Below the pieces are notes generated by a model, which did no database searches, was not told the origin of the DNA, and worked only from the letters and a program-made list of their open reading frames with translations. A stretch of DNA of 17,996 nt from Alphaproteobacteria bacterium (GTDB taxonomy: Bacteria > Pseudomonadota > Alphaproteobacteria > Rs-D84). Location of the stretch: assembly GCA_029051085.1 (NCBI GenBank), contig JAIDLK010000007.1:1-17996 (forward strand), in the 5' to 3' direction. The position numbers were made by a program, and so were the translations under genes. Every line of letters starts with the position of its first letter. The first letter of the stretch is position 1. This document shows positions 1 through 5,801 of the stretch, piece by piece.

Positions 1-1305
1 TTGCTCTGACCTCTGGCGCTCTTGCTCACGCTTTTCCGCCTCTATCTTTTCCTGCTCTTCCTTTTGCCTTGCCTGTTCTTCCTCTGGCGTTATTGTCTTA
101 ACCGTGGCCGTTTGCTCTGGCACATCCGACCCCCCAACCACGGCCGTGTTGTCGCCGCTCTTAACTTCGCATTTCAACTTATCATCAGAGGGACCAAAAC
201 CATCTTTACATTGCGTAACAACGCATTTGTCCCCCTCTATCACACCGGCAACGGCGTTTTCTATGGCGGCAATTTGTTCTGCACTACACGCCGTGGCTGT
301 ATCCGTTCCAACCACTGGGGCGGAGGTAGCATCAGAACTATTATCCGCACCTGTCGCCTGTGTCACAGGCGTTGTCTGTTGCGCAGGTGACACAACAGAG
401 TCAGAATCACACCCATCACCGGTGGAATTCACATGTGTACCATTGGCACATTTTTTGCACCAACCCTGGGGCCGCCCATTTTTCTTTACCATATACCAGC
501 CCTTGTCGACATCACATTCCGTAGCCCCACACGACAGGCCGTTATTCCAAATATAAACCGCTTTTTTTGCCCCCTCTCTGGTACAGCTATCGCCAACTTT
601 GATACATTTACCGTCTTGCCACTGAGCCCTTTTTTGTGCGGCCAATGCTTCACAATCTGTTTGCTCTTTGGATTTTTGGGGAACACTTCTTCCGTTTTCT
701 TCTTTCTGTGTATCCATGCCCACAGACACACATTTACCACCTTGCCACTTTTGGTTGGCCGCCTTACATGTACATGTTAAATCTGAATTTAAAGTAGCCG
801 CATCACTTTTTGCACAGGCCATCATATCCTTATCATACTCACAGATTGTACAATCAGTATCCGTACATGCATAAGCCCCTTCACCAATATTGTTATACTT
901 ATATCTTAAAATATATTTATCGGTATGCTTCCAAGAATTGGTTTTATTTTGGAATGGCAAATATTCGCTATAGGTACACTCCTTTACCGCTCTGGTCCGC
1001 CAGGTATCACCTCTTTTCTCTCCGTCTCTGCCGGTTGCACACCATAATGCAGTCTCCGTACTAAAAACATTTTTACCTGGGACACCACGACTAAACTTAG
1101 CCGGAACAACAATTACATGCCCACGAGAACAACTACCTGTACAGCTTAAAACTTTATCACCCGCTACATTATATATATTACCATCACGAAAAATTTCTAC
1201 TCTTGCGGACGTATAGTTCTTAAAGTTGCATCCCTCTGCCATTACCGAGGCCACAGGGCATAAAAACAGCAAGGAACCTGTAAAAAAAATCTTAAATCGC
1301 GACAA
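1..1305 (-). CDS. Secreted Cys-rich protein of unknown function, partial (3' end beyond window)
   Basis: The reading frame stays open for 435 codons from a TTG at 1303-1305 to the window edge, so the C-terminus is missing. I chose the TTG because a clear AAGGAG lies 7 nt upstream (the spacer is a run of T) and because it gives a good signal peptide (MSRFKIFFTGSLLFL..., cleavage near residue 23). The next in-frame ATG, at residue 22, would destroy this peptide. The mature part has many cysteines. Two WQxGKC motifs lie near residues 187-192 and 229-234. A four-Cys module at residues 340-379 (C-x20-C-x4-C-x12-C) recurs in the gene at the right end of the window. From about residue 405 the protein is rich in Glu, Gln, Lys and Arg and probably forms a charged helix. 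I do not recognise the family. The opposite-strand frames here are shadows. Confidence 0.8.
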   Translation of the reverse strand, partial: MSRFKIFFTGSLLFLCPVASVMAEGCNFKNYTSARVEIFRDGNIYNVAGDKVLSCTGSCSRGHVIVVPAKFSRGVPGKNVFSTETALWCATGRDGEKRGDTWRTRAVKECTYSEYLPFQNKTNSWKHTDKYILRYKYNNIGEGAYACTDTDCTICEYDKDMMACAKSDAATLNSDLTCTCKAANQKWQGGKCVSVGMDTQKEENGRSVPQKSKEQTDCEALAAQKRAQWQDGKCIKVGDSCTREGAKKAVYIWNNGLSCGATECDVDKGWYMVKKNGRPQGWCKKCANGTHVNSTGDGCDSDSVVSPAQQTTPVTQATGADNSSDATSAPVVGTDTATACSAEQIAAIENAVAGVIEGDKCVVTQCKDGFGPSDDKLKCEVKSGDNTAVVGGSDVPEQTATVKTITPEEEQARQKEEQEKIEAEKREQERQRSEQ

Positions 1306-1368
1306 AAAAACTCTCCTTGTTCCCCTGCCATAAAACCGGTGGTTTAAATTGGCCAATTTACTGAATGT

Positions 1369-1374
1369 ATTTTA
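1369..1374 (-). promoter_or_regulatory. Possible extended -10 promoter of the left-edge Cys-rich gene
   Basis: On the minus strand the sequence TGATAAAAT has the TGn-(-10) form, with TAAAAT at 1374-1369. It would start transcription about 55 nt before the TTG codon. No good -35 hexamer stands at the right distance, so this is only a candidate. The 1306-1549 interval separates two divergent genes and must hold a promoter for each. Confidence 0.25.
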
Positions 1375-1462
1375 TCAGATTTTACAGGCACTGCCACAAC
1401 TAATATTATGCCGAATAAAAAGGACCGGTTTCCCATTTCGCTAAAGAAACATAACAAAAAGC

Positions 1463-1490
1463 TTGATTTTATTAAAAAATTGGGCATAAT
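1463..1490 (+). promoter_or_regulatory. Candidate sigma70 promoter of the rpsF operon
   Basis: TTGATT (1463-1468) and CATAAT (1485-1490) are separated by 16 nt, about 60 nt upstream of the rpsF ATG. The AT-rich spacer and the location fit a ribosomal-protein promoter. The call rests on hexamer match and position only. Confidence 0.4.
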
Positions 1491-1503
1491 TGGCGATGTT
1501 CCT

Positions 1504-1526
1504 GCTGATGACATGGGGTCATCGGC
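1504..1526 (+). promoter_or_regulatory. Hairpin in the rpsF leader
   Basis: GATGAC (1507-1512) pairs with GTCATC (1518-1523) around a 5-nt loop. The stem extends by three more pairs, one of them G-U, to 1504-1526. It lies between the candidate promoter and the rpsF ribosome binding site. In several bacteria the S6:S18 complex represses its own operon by binding the rpsF leader RNA; this hairpin is in the right place for that. I could not show the specific S6:S18 recognition bulge, so the regulatory role is inference. Confidence 0.35.
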
Positions 1527-1549
1527 TGCATAAGACCAAAGGAAATAAA

Positions 1550-1888
1550 ATGGCTTATTACGAAAGCGTCTTGGTTTTCCGCCAAGACCTGACCGAACCG
1601 CAGGTTAAAGAAAAAGCGGCTAAATTTACTGAAATTATCAAAGAACTGGGCGGTGATGTTAAATCGACCGAATTCTGGGGCCTGAAAAATCTGGCATACA
1701 TTATTCGCAAGAACCGCAAGGCTCACTATGTGATGCTGAACATCGAACTGCCGGGCGACAAGATTACTGAACTGGAACGCCGCAGCCGTATTGACGAAGA
1801 CGTAATCCGTTTCTTGAACGTGCGCGTCGAAGCGTTGGCGACCACTCCGTCGGTCATGATGAAAAAGAATAACGAAGAGGCAGAATAA
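1550..1888 (+). CDS. rpsF: 30S ribosomal protein S6
   Basis: This 112-residue protein is the S6 subunit of the central domain of the 30S ribosome, where it binds 16S rRNA as a dimer with S18. The N-terminus MAYYESVLVFRQDL and the later run GGDVKSTEFWGLKNLAY are typical of S6, and length is normal for the family. I chose the ATG at 1550 because AAGGAA lies 6 nt upstream and the S6 fold starts there; an upstream in-frame TTG at 1490 overlaps the promoter and leader hairpin and would add 20 unrelated residues. The stop overlaps the rpsR start by one base (TAATG), which implies translational coupling within the rpsF-rpsR-rplI operon. It has a short acidic tail (NNEEAE). Confidence 0.97.
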   Translation: MAYYESVLVFRQDLTEPQVKEKAAKFTEIIKELGGDVKSTEFWGLKNLAYIIRKNRKAHYVMLNIELPGDKITELERRSRIDEDVIRFLNVRVEALATTPSVMMKKNNEEAE

Positions 1889-2115
1889 TGGCAGTCCGTG
1901 CAGCAATTTATCGTAAAAAATCAAACCCGTTAAAGGGCAAGGTTATTGATTACAAAGATATCAAAACTCTGTCGCACTATATCACAGAACGCGGCAAAAT
2001 CGTACCGTCCCGCATCAGCGGCGTATCCCAGAAAGATCAGCGCGCATTGGCAACCGCCATCAAACGCGCACGCCACTTGGGGTTAATGCCGTTTGTTCGC
2101 AACAACATCGGTTAA
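1888..2115 (+). CDS. rpsR: 30S ribosomal protein S18
   Basis: This 75-residue protein is S18, the partner of S6 in the 30S platform. The core motifs YKDIKTLSHYITERGKI and SGVSQKDQRALATAIKRARH are diagnostic of the family, and the length is usual. The ATG shares a base with the rpsF stop, so ribosomes can reinitiate directly. Gene order rpsF-rpsR-rplI is widespread in bacteria; the priB gene found between rpsF and rpsR in enterobacteria is absent here, as is normal for alphaproteobacteria. Downstream, a 163-nt spacer with unusual structure separates it from rplI. Confidence 0.97.
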   Translation: MAVRAAIYRKKSNPLKGKVIDYKDIKTLSHYITERGKIVPSRISGVSQKDQRALATAIKRARHLGLMPFVRNNIG

Positions 2116-2147
2116 TAAAATCTGGGATTATTCCCTAACTTGAAATA

Positions 2148-2179
2148 AAGGACAGATTAAAATGAAACCGCGCGAATAA
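2148..2179 (+). promoter_or_regulatory. Duplicate of the rplI initiation region driving a 5-codon mini-ORF
   Basis: The 20 nt at 2148-2167 are identical to those at 2265-2284, which hold the Shine-Dalgarno AAGGA, the spacer and the first two codons of rplI. In this upstream copy the ATG (2162-2164) opens a reading frame of only five codons (MKPRE, stop TAA 2177-2179). It could be a decoy or leader initiation site, or the scar of a partial duplication. The identity is seen directly; any effect on translation is inference. Confidence 0.5.
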
Positions 2180-2185
2180 AAATCC

Positions 2186-2212
2186 AATTTTTTGCAAAAA
2201 TTGCAAAAAATT
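2186..2212 (+). repeat. Perfect 12-bp AT-rich hairpin between rpsR and rplI
   Basis: AATTTTTTGCAA (2186-2197) and TTGCAAAAAATT (2201-2212) are exact reverse complements with an AAA loop. It stands between the decoy and the true rplI start. It has no GC-rich core and is not followed by a T-run, so it is not a standard terminator. A smaller GCC-AAAA-GGC hairpin follows at 2247-2256. Confidence 0.6.
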
Positions 2213-2278
2213 GCTGATTTGCCTCGCAAGGTTCCATGACTGTCTGGCCAAAAGGCTAACAAATAAGGACAGATTAAA

Positions 2279-2860
2279 ATGAAAGTTATTTTGACAGAAA
2301 AAATCACAAAACTGGGTAATATCGGCGACACGGTTGAGGTAAAGACTGGTTTTGCACGCAACTTCCTGTTGCCGAACGGCAAAGCCATGCGTTGGAGCAA
2401 GGAAAACGTTGCCCTGTTCGAAGCGAAAAAGGCTGAACTGCAGGCACGCTTTGATGCGGCGAAAAAGACTGCCGAATCTTATGTTGATGCGGTAAAGAAC
2501 GCCAAACTGCACATGATTCGCCAGGCGGGTGACACAGGCCAGCTGTATGGCTCGGTATCCAGCCGCGATATCGCACGCATGTTGGGTGAAATTGCAAATG
2601 TTCCGGTTACATCCGCACAGGTTATGCTGGGCAGCCCGATTAAATCCATCGGCTCATTCGACACCCAGATTGCACTGCACCCGGATGTTATCGTACCGGT
2701 AAAAATCTTTGTCGCCCAGACCCAGGACGAAATTGACGCCTTGGTCGCCGGCAAGGTTTTGACATTCGGCACCAAGAAAGTCGAAGCGGAAGAAGAAGTC
2801 GAAGCCCCGGCAGCAGATGACGCGGCAGCGGAAAAATCCGAAGAAGCAACGGCTGAATAA
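2279..2860 (+). CDS. rplI: 50S ribosomal protein L9
   Basis: This 193-residue protein is L9, which binds 23S rRNA near the L1 stalk and helps keep the reading frame. The N-terminal domain shows the family signature (MKVILTEKITKLGNIGDTVE, then GFARNFLLPNGKA), followed by a long helix rich in Lys and Ala near residues 45-75 and the C-terminal domain ending near residue 165. It is longer than the roughly 150 residues of enterobacterial L9 because of an acidic Ala/Glu tail (residues 165-193), a kind of extension common in alphaproteobacteria. The start is set by AAGGA upstream and by the conserved N-terminus. It is the last gene of the operon; a strong terminator follows at 2887-2916. Confidence 0.96.
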   Translation: MKVILTEKITKLGNIGDTVEVKTGFARNFLLPNGKAMRWSKENVALFEAKKAELQARFDAAKKTAESYVDAVKNAKLHMIRQAGDTGQLYGSVSSRDIARMLGEIANVPVTSAQVMLGSPIKSIGSFDTQIALHPDVIVPVKIFVAQTQDEIDALVAGKVLTFGTKKVEAEEEVEAPAADDAAAEKSEEATAE

Positions 2861-2886
2861 TTTTATCTTAATAGATACGATTAAAT

Positions 2887-2916
2887 CAAAATCCCCCACC
2901 ATGGGGGATTTTTTAT
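2887..2916 (+). terminator. Rho-independent terminator of the rpsF-rpsR-rplI operon
   Basis: CCCCC (2893-2897) pairs with GGGGG (2903-2907), flanked by A-rich and T-rich arms that extend the stem, with a 3-5 nt loop and a run of T. It lies 27 nt after the rplI stop. Confidence 0.9.
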
Positions 2917-2924
2917 ATATAAAA

Positions 2925-3067
2925 CTGGATTGCTTCGGCATTCGCCTTGCAATGACAGTATGTCTGGCCCGATTGTCATTGCAAGGTAGCTCTAGGCTCA
3001 TTGTCATTGCGAGGTTGCTCTAGGCTCATTGTCATTGCGAGGAAGTGAAACGACCGTGGCAATCCAG
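2925..3067. repeat. Composite palindromic repeat with internal 28-bp tandem units
   Basis: The element begins with CTGGATTGC (2925-2933) and ends with the exact reverse complement GCAATCCAG (3059-3067). Inside, GTCATTGC is also found inverted as GCAATGAC near 2949-2956. A 28-bp unit starting at 2974, 3002 and 3030 (TGTCATTGCGAGGTTGCTCT and following) is repeated two and a third times. Repeats with GTCATTGCGAGG and GCAATCCAG ends are known as dispersed palindromic elements in Rickettsiales-like and other genomes. No transposase is present, so it is a non-autonomous or relic repeat. It is not a CRISPR array: the units abut without spacers. Confidence 0.75.
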
Positions 3068-3127
3068 TAATTTTATGAATTTTTTCTTCTAGATTTTAAG
3101 GCGTTTTTAGGATATAGTACCCATCGT

Positions 3128-3306
3128 AATAGGTGTTCTATTATATGGAAAGCTGTATTTCCATTGTACCCGCCTGCACAGGCGTTAAAAAAGCCAGTCC
3201 ATATGCGGACTGGAAGCGTGGAAATATATTGAATACCACGTGAAACATGGTACATGTGAATACAGACTTCCAGTCCGCCTTCTTTATGGCGGTCTTTATA
3301 TTTTTG
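3128..3306 (+). ncRNA. Chain of seven hairpins ending in a terminator-like stem; candidate structured RNA
   Basis: Successive perfect stems are AATAG/CTATT (3128-3142), ATGGAAA/TTTCCAT (3145-3164), CGCCTG/CAGGCG (3171-3184), CCAGTCC/GGACTGG (3194-3213), CGTGG/CCACG (3217-3240), ACATG/CATGT (3245-3257) and CCGCC/GGCGG (3275-3292), the last followed by a T-rich stretch. In addition GCGGACTGGAAG (3205-3216) pairs perfectly with CTTCCAGTCCGC (3267-3278), which excludes both the fourth and the last stem. A TATAGT at 3113-3118 could be a -10 box. I match it to no RNA family. It could instead be a palindromic mobile repeat; minus-strand frames across it are probably by-products of the symmetry. Confidence 0.4.
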
Positions 3307-3322
3307 TATGGCCAAATTGTTG

Positions 3323-3351
3323 TGGAAATCAATTGTGGCGTGCGATATAAT
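3323..3351 (+). promoter_or_regulatory. Candidate promoter of the structured RNA before the XRE gene
   Basis: A perfect TATAAT stands at 3346-3351, with a weak -35 (TGGAAA, 3323-3328) 17 nt upstream. It would start transcription near 3358, about 30 nt before the first arm of the structured RNA. Confidence 0.4.
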
Positions 3352-3357
3352 AAAAGA

Positions 3358-3535
3358 CGTAGTAGAAAAACCCTATTACAGAAGCGAGCTTAGAAACCTC
3401 GTAAGTAAGCTGCCTGTGCAGGCATTATTGCAACCAATCATTAGTTTGGTTGGAGTGTCCGATATATATGAATAAGGACAGATAGGCTTACTTATCGTTT
3501 CTAACTCCAACCACCCTTAATTCCGGTGGTTTTTT
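3358..3535 (+). ncRNA. Structured leader or small RNA with competing antiterminator and terminator
   Basis: A long closing stem joins 3386-3410 to 3486-3507; its core TAAGTAAGC/GCTTACTTA is nine perfect pairs and a second block TTAGAAA/TTTCTAA adds seven. It encloses three hairpins: TGCCT/AGGCA (3411-3424), CAACCAA/TTGGTTG (3431-3452) and TGTCC/GGACA (3456-3480). A terminator follows (3509-3535). TGGTTGGAGT (3447-3456) can instead pair perfectly with ACTCCAACCA (3504-3513), breaking the second hairpin, the outer closing stem and the terminator arm together. Only about 30 nt separate the terminator from the XRE start, so it may be an attenuator for that gene; a free small RNA is the alternative. 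I find no tmRNA, 6S, SRP or RNase P hallmarks. Confidence 0.45.
3509..3535 (+). terminator. Rho-independent terminator upstream of the XRE regulator
   Basis: AACCACC (3509-3515) pairs with GGTGGTT (3525-3531) around a 9-nt loop and leads into six T. Its left arm is also the right arm of a competing 10-bp helix (see the structured RNA at 3358-3535). Confidence 0.75.
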
Positions 3536-3564
3536 GTTAACTTGTAATGGGGGATTACTGGATA

Positions 3565-3915
3565 ATGACCGGGCGAAAATATAACGCCTCTGAATTTGAT
3601 ATAAATCTGGGGCATGCTATATCGGTCCAGCGAAATATGCGCGGACTGTCACAACGTGACTTGGCACAGCATTTGGGAATAACTTTCCAACAGGTTCAAA
3701 AATACGAATGCGGCACAAATCGCGTCGGCGCGCGAACGCTGTACCAAATCGCCGAATTTTTTGAAATCAGCGTCGATACCCTGGTCGGCCGCGCAACATG
3801 CAAATCTAACGAAGAGCCGACCATTAAACAGACAATGGATTTAATGTACACAAAAATGGACGCATCAGAGCGCAAATTAATGCTGCGCATGGCAAAATAC
3901 ATCGCCAAGGCGTAA
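3565..3915 (+). CDS. XRE/Cro-C1 family transcriptional regulator
   Basis: This 116-residue protein has a helix-turn-helix of the Cro/C1 type at about residues 12-66: the run LSQRDLAQHLGITFQQVQKY is the classical HTH, followed by GTNRVGARTLYQIAEFF, as in the short alphaproteobacterial XRE regulators. The C-terminal part (residues 75-116) is helical and charged and may mediate dimerisation. I chose ATG 3565 because a purine-rich GGGGGA lies upstream; an ATG at 3547 would add six residues but sits almost on the terminator and has no ribosome binding site. It stands alone, with structured RNA upstream and a terminator downstream. Its targets are unknown; it is a DNA-binding repressor or activator by family. 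Confidence 0.88.
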   Translation: MTGRKYNASEFDINLGHAISVQRNMRGLSQRDLAQHLGITFQQVQKYECGTNRVGARTLYQIAEFFEISVDTLVGRATCKSNEEPTIKQTMDLMYTKMDASERKLMLRMAKYIAKA

Positions 3916-3918
3916 TAA

Positions 3919-3941
3919 AAAATCCGGCGATGCCGGATTTG
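3919..3941 (-). terminator. Terminator between the convergent XRE and OmpA-like genes
   Basis: AAATCCGGC and GCCGGATTT form a 9-bp stem with a GAT loop (3920-3940). On the minus strand it is followed by a run of T, so it mainly ends the OmpA-like transcript; on the plus strand the T-run is short. The same stem recurs at 9448-9474. Confidence 0.8.
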
Positions 3942-3946
3942 ACGAA

Positions 3947-4774
3947 CTACATTATACCAACCATAAAGTCATCGCCAAACTCGGCCACCACCTGGCCGCC
4001 AACCGTGCACTTTATGTCTTCGAAACCACCTTTTATTTGGTTTTTCTTTATTACGTTACTGGTTATCAGCCCACCGGCCGTTCCCAAAACCACACCGGCC
4101 ACAGAATCCGAAACAAGACGCGATGTATTAAAGTTCCCATCCTTTGTTTTCCAGACACTGGTCCCCAGGTCACGCGTCATACCATTTAAATTTGATACGA
4201 TGTTACGAATACGCTGGGCCGAGGTTTGGGCATTACCCTTATAAACGGTAACAGAAACATTTTGATTATATTCGGCCGCGGATGAAATAAGTGTTTCAAT
4301 CTGCTGCTGATTGGCAATTAAGATTTTAACCGCGCGCTCTGACGGGTTACGATTATTACCGGTTCCGGTAAAGTTATCATTTGTCTCGCCGCCACGATGC
4401 GTGATTATTTTTGAATCATACTTTGAATCAAACAGACCTTTGACAATTGCCAGACGTCTGTCGGACAATGCATCATTATATTGATGCGATGCCTTTTTAT
4501 CGGTTGTCGCCAACAGCAATATGCGCATATCGCCATCAAGCGCAATGTCATTTAATTTTGTCTTTAATTCATTTACACAATCGGCCAAGCCTGTCACAGC
4601 GGCCAAATCACTTTCGCCACTTTGGGGCCGGTCGTTTTCAAAATATACAACAAAATCGTATGTTGTCTGGCCCGGCACATGCTCTGCATAACATTTTCCA
4701 TTGGGCGAATCATACCCGTATGCCAATCCCGGCAATACCATACATAAAAACAGAGCAAGTAAATTTTTCTTCAT
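3947..4774 (-). CDS. OmpA-family peptidoglycan-associated envelope protein
   Basis: This 275-residue protein starts with a signal peptide (MKKNLLALFLCMVLPGLAYG). Residues 40-155 resemble the OmpA C-terminal domain, which binds the diaminopimelate of peptidoglycan: VVYFENDRPQ matches the first strand, and TTDKKASHQYNDALSDRRL (from residue 90) matches the TDxxG...N..LS..RA motif, with Asp92 and Arg106/107 in the ligand-binding positions. After this comes a helical part (160-205), a Gly-rich hydrophobic stretch (near 225-240) and a tail GGFEDIKCTVGGQVVAEFGD. There is no OmpA beta-barrel. The start could also be ATG 4783, three codons upstream. It lies downstream of the DsbA-family gene, with its own terminator on each side. 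Confidence 0.8.
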   Translation of the reverse strand: MKKNLLALFLCMVLPGLAYGYDSPNGKCYAEHVPGQTTYDFVVYFENDRPQSGESDLAAVTGLADCVNELKTKLNDIALDGDMRILLLATTDKKASHQYNDALSDRRLAIVKGLFDSKYDSKIITHRGGETNDNFTGTGNNRNPSERAVKILIANQQQIETLISSAAEYNQNVSVTVYKGNAQTSAQRIRNIVSNLNGMTRDLGTSVWKTKDGNFNTSRLVSDSVAGVVLGTAGGLITSNVIKKNQIKGGFEDIKCTVGGQVVAEFGDDFMVGIM

Positions 4775-4808
4775 ATGTAACATCCATCCTACATATTTTC
4801 ACATGTGT

Positions 4809-4817
4809 ATTTTAACA
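4809..4817 (-). promoter_or_regulatory. Possible extended -10 promoter of the OmpA-like gene
   Basis: The minus strand reads TGTTAAAAT, a TGn motif plus TAAAAT, about 35 nt before the OmpA-like start and just after the terminator of the gene upstream. The -35 region is weak and T-rich. Confidence 0.3.
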
Positions 4818-4840
4818 TATGCGTAAAAAATATAAAACAA

Positions 4841-4872
4841 AAAAATCCCCGGCCACTTGGTCGGGGATTGCA
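4841..4872 (-). terminator. Rho-independent terminator of the DsbA-family gene
   Basis: On the minus strand CCCCGACC pairs with GGCCGGGG (4847-4866; one G-U pair) around a 4-nt loop, followed by seven T. It lies 16 nt after the DsbA-family stop. Confidence 0.9.
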
Positions 4873-4887
4873 GATAACATGCATAAA

Positions 4888-5709
4888 TTATTTCAACGCA
4901 TCGATAATCTGGTTGTACGGAATCGCACCCGGGAACGCCTGTTCACCGATAATCAGGTACGGTGTGCCGCTGATTTCGAAACGCTGGGCCAAGTCGCGAA
5001 CATTTTCCATTTCACGTGCAACAACTTCACCCTTCATGTCTTTTTCCAGCTGATCCACATCCAGACCCGCTTCCTTGGCCAGTTTCATTACGTTGGCATG
5101 AACCTTGTCAGCCAGCTTGGACTGGTCTTTCATATCATCCTGAGTGTAGTATTCACGGTTCATCAGCAATTTATCCAAAGCAGACGCTTTGTCATTACCC
5201 TGCAGTTTTGCAGCGATAACAGCCTTGGCCGGTGCATCGGACAACGGACCGTGGATAGAGAAGTTCTTCAGAACAACGCGAACATCGTCACGATCAGCCA
5301 TCACGCGTGCCAATTCGTTATGAACACGGCGGCAATACGGACAGGAGTAGTCAGACCACAAGAAGATAGTCTTTTTTGCATCAACATTACCCCAAATCGG
5401 AGCATCTGCAACCATAACGTCCATTTTGCTGCGAACATACTGACGAACAGCCTTGTTCTTTTCAGCATTCTGCTGTTCCTGCATGCCGGAAACCATTTCC
5501 TGCAGGATTGCCGGATTAACCGATGTCAGGTAATACGGAACAAACAGGCGGCAAACGCTGCCCGCGATTAAGATAATGGCAACCAATTTGATTGATTTTT
5601 TTGCCAATACAACGCCCGTGCTGGGATTCTTGCTGTTCTGTTTCAGCAGCATGCCACCAAACAGGAACAGAGCAATTGCCAACACCAAGACCAAGATTGT
5701 CCAAGTCAT
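4888..5709 (-). CDS. Membrane-anchored DsbA-family thiol:disulfide oxidoreductase
   Basis: This 273-residue protein has two hydrophobic segments at residues 3-22 and 38-60, then a soluble thioredoxin-fold domain of the DsbA/BdbD (Thioredoxin_4) type facing the periplasm. The redox motif is Cys123-Pro-Tyr-Cys126 in WSDYSCPYC, and the cis-proline is Pro250 in SGTPYLIIG. Such proteins introduce or isomerise disulfides in exported proteins, which suits a region with many Cys-rich secreted proteins; that link is inference. I chose ATG 5709 because AAGGAG lies 7 nt upstream; a frame reaching 5793 has no start signal. It follows recO by 92 nt, and a ten-base T-run lies in that gap on the coding strand. 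Two N-terminal membrane segments are unusual compared with soluble DsbA. Confidence 0.88.
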   Translation of the reverse strand: MTWTILVLVLAIALFLFGGMLLKQNSKNPSTGVVLAKKSIKLVAIILIAGSVCRLFVPYYLTSVNPAILQEMVSGMQEQQNAEKNKAVRQYVRSKMDVMVADAPIWGNVDAKKTIFLWSDYSCPYCRRVHNELARVMADRDDVRVVLKNFSIHGPLSDAPAKAVIAAKLQGNDKASALDKLLMNREYYTQDDMKDQSKLADKVHANVMKLAKEAGLDVDQLEKDMKGEVVAREMENVRDLAQRFEISGTPYLIIGEQAFPGAIPYNQIIDALK

Positions 5710-5801
5710 AGCTTTCTCCTTTTCTGTTGAACAAGTAAACGCTAGCAAATCAAAAAAAAAATTACAAGGAATAAATGTTGCCGCCGGGCTCAATTTTTAC
5801 A

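Noticed and set aside
22..1064. Several plus-strand reading frames in the first kilobase
   Set aside because: They lie opposite the left-edge Cys-rich gene, which has a signal peptide, a ribosome binding site and shared Cys modules; the plus-strand translations show no family or start signal.
1490..1549. Upstream TTG start for rpsF
   Set aside because: It overlaps the candidate -10 box and leader hairpin and would add residues foreign to S6; ATG 1550 has a proper ribosome binding site.
2974..3045. CRISPR-like array of 28-bp units
   Set aside because: The units follow one another without spacers and no cas gene is near.
3073..3332. Minus-strand frames of 63 and 80 codons over the hairpin chain
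   Set aside because: They cover almost exactly the seven palindromic stems, overlap each other in two frames, and have no convincing ribosome binding site. Palindromes open frames by chance.
3358..3535. tmRNA, 6S RNA, SRP RNA or RNase P RNA
   Set aside because: No tRNA-like T-arm or tag frame, no 6S central bubble layout, no GGAAG-type SRP tip and no RNase P conserved core could be found.
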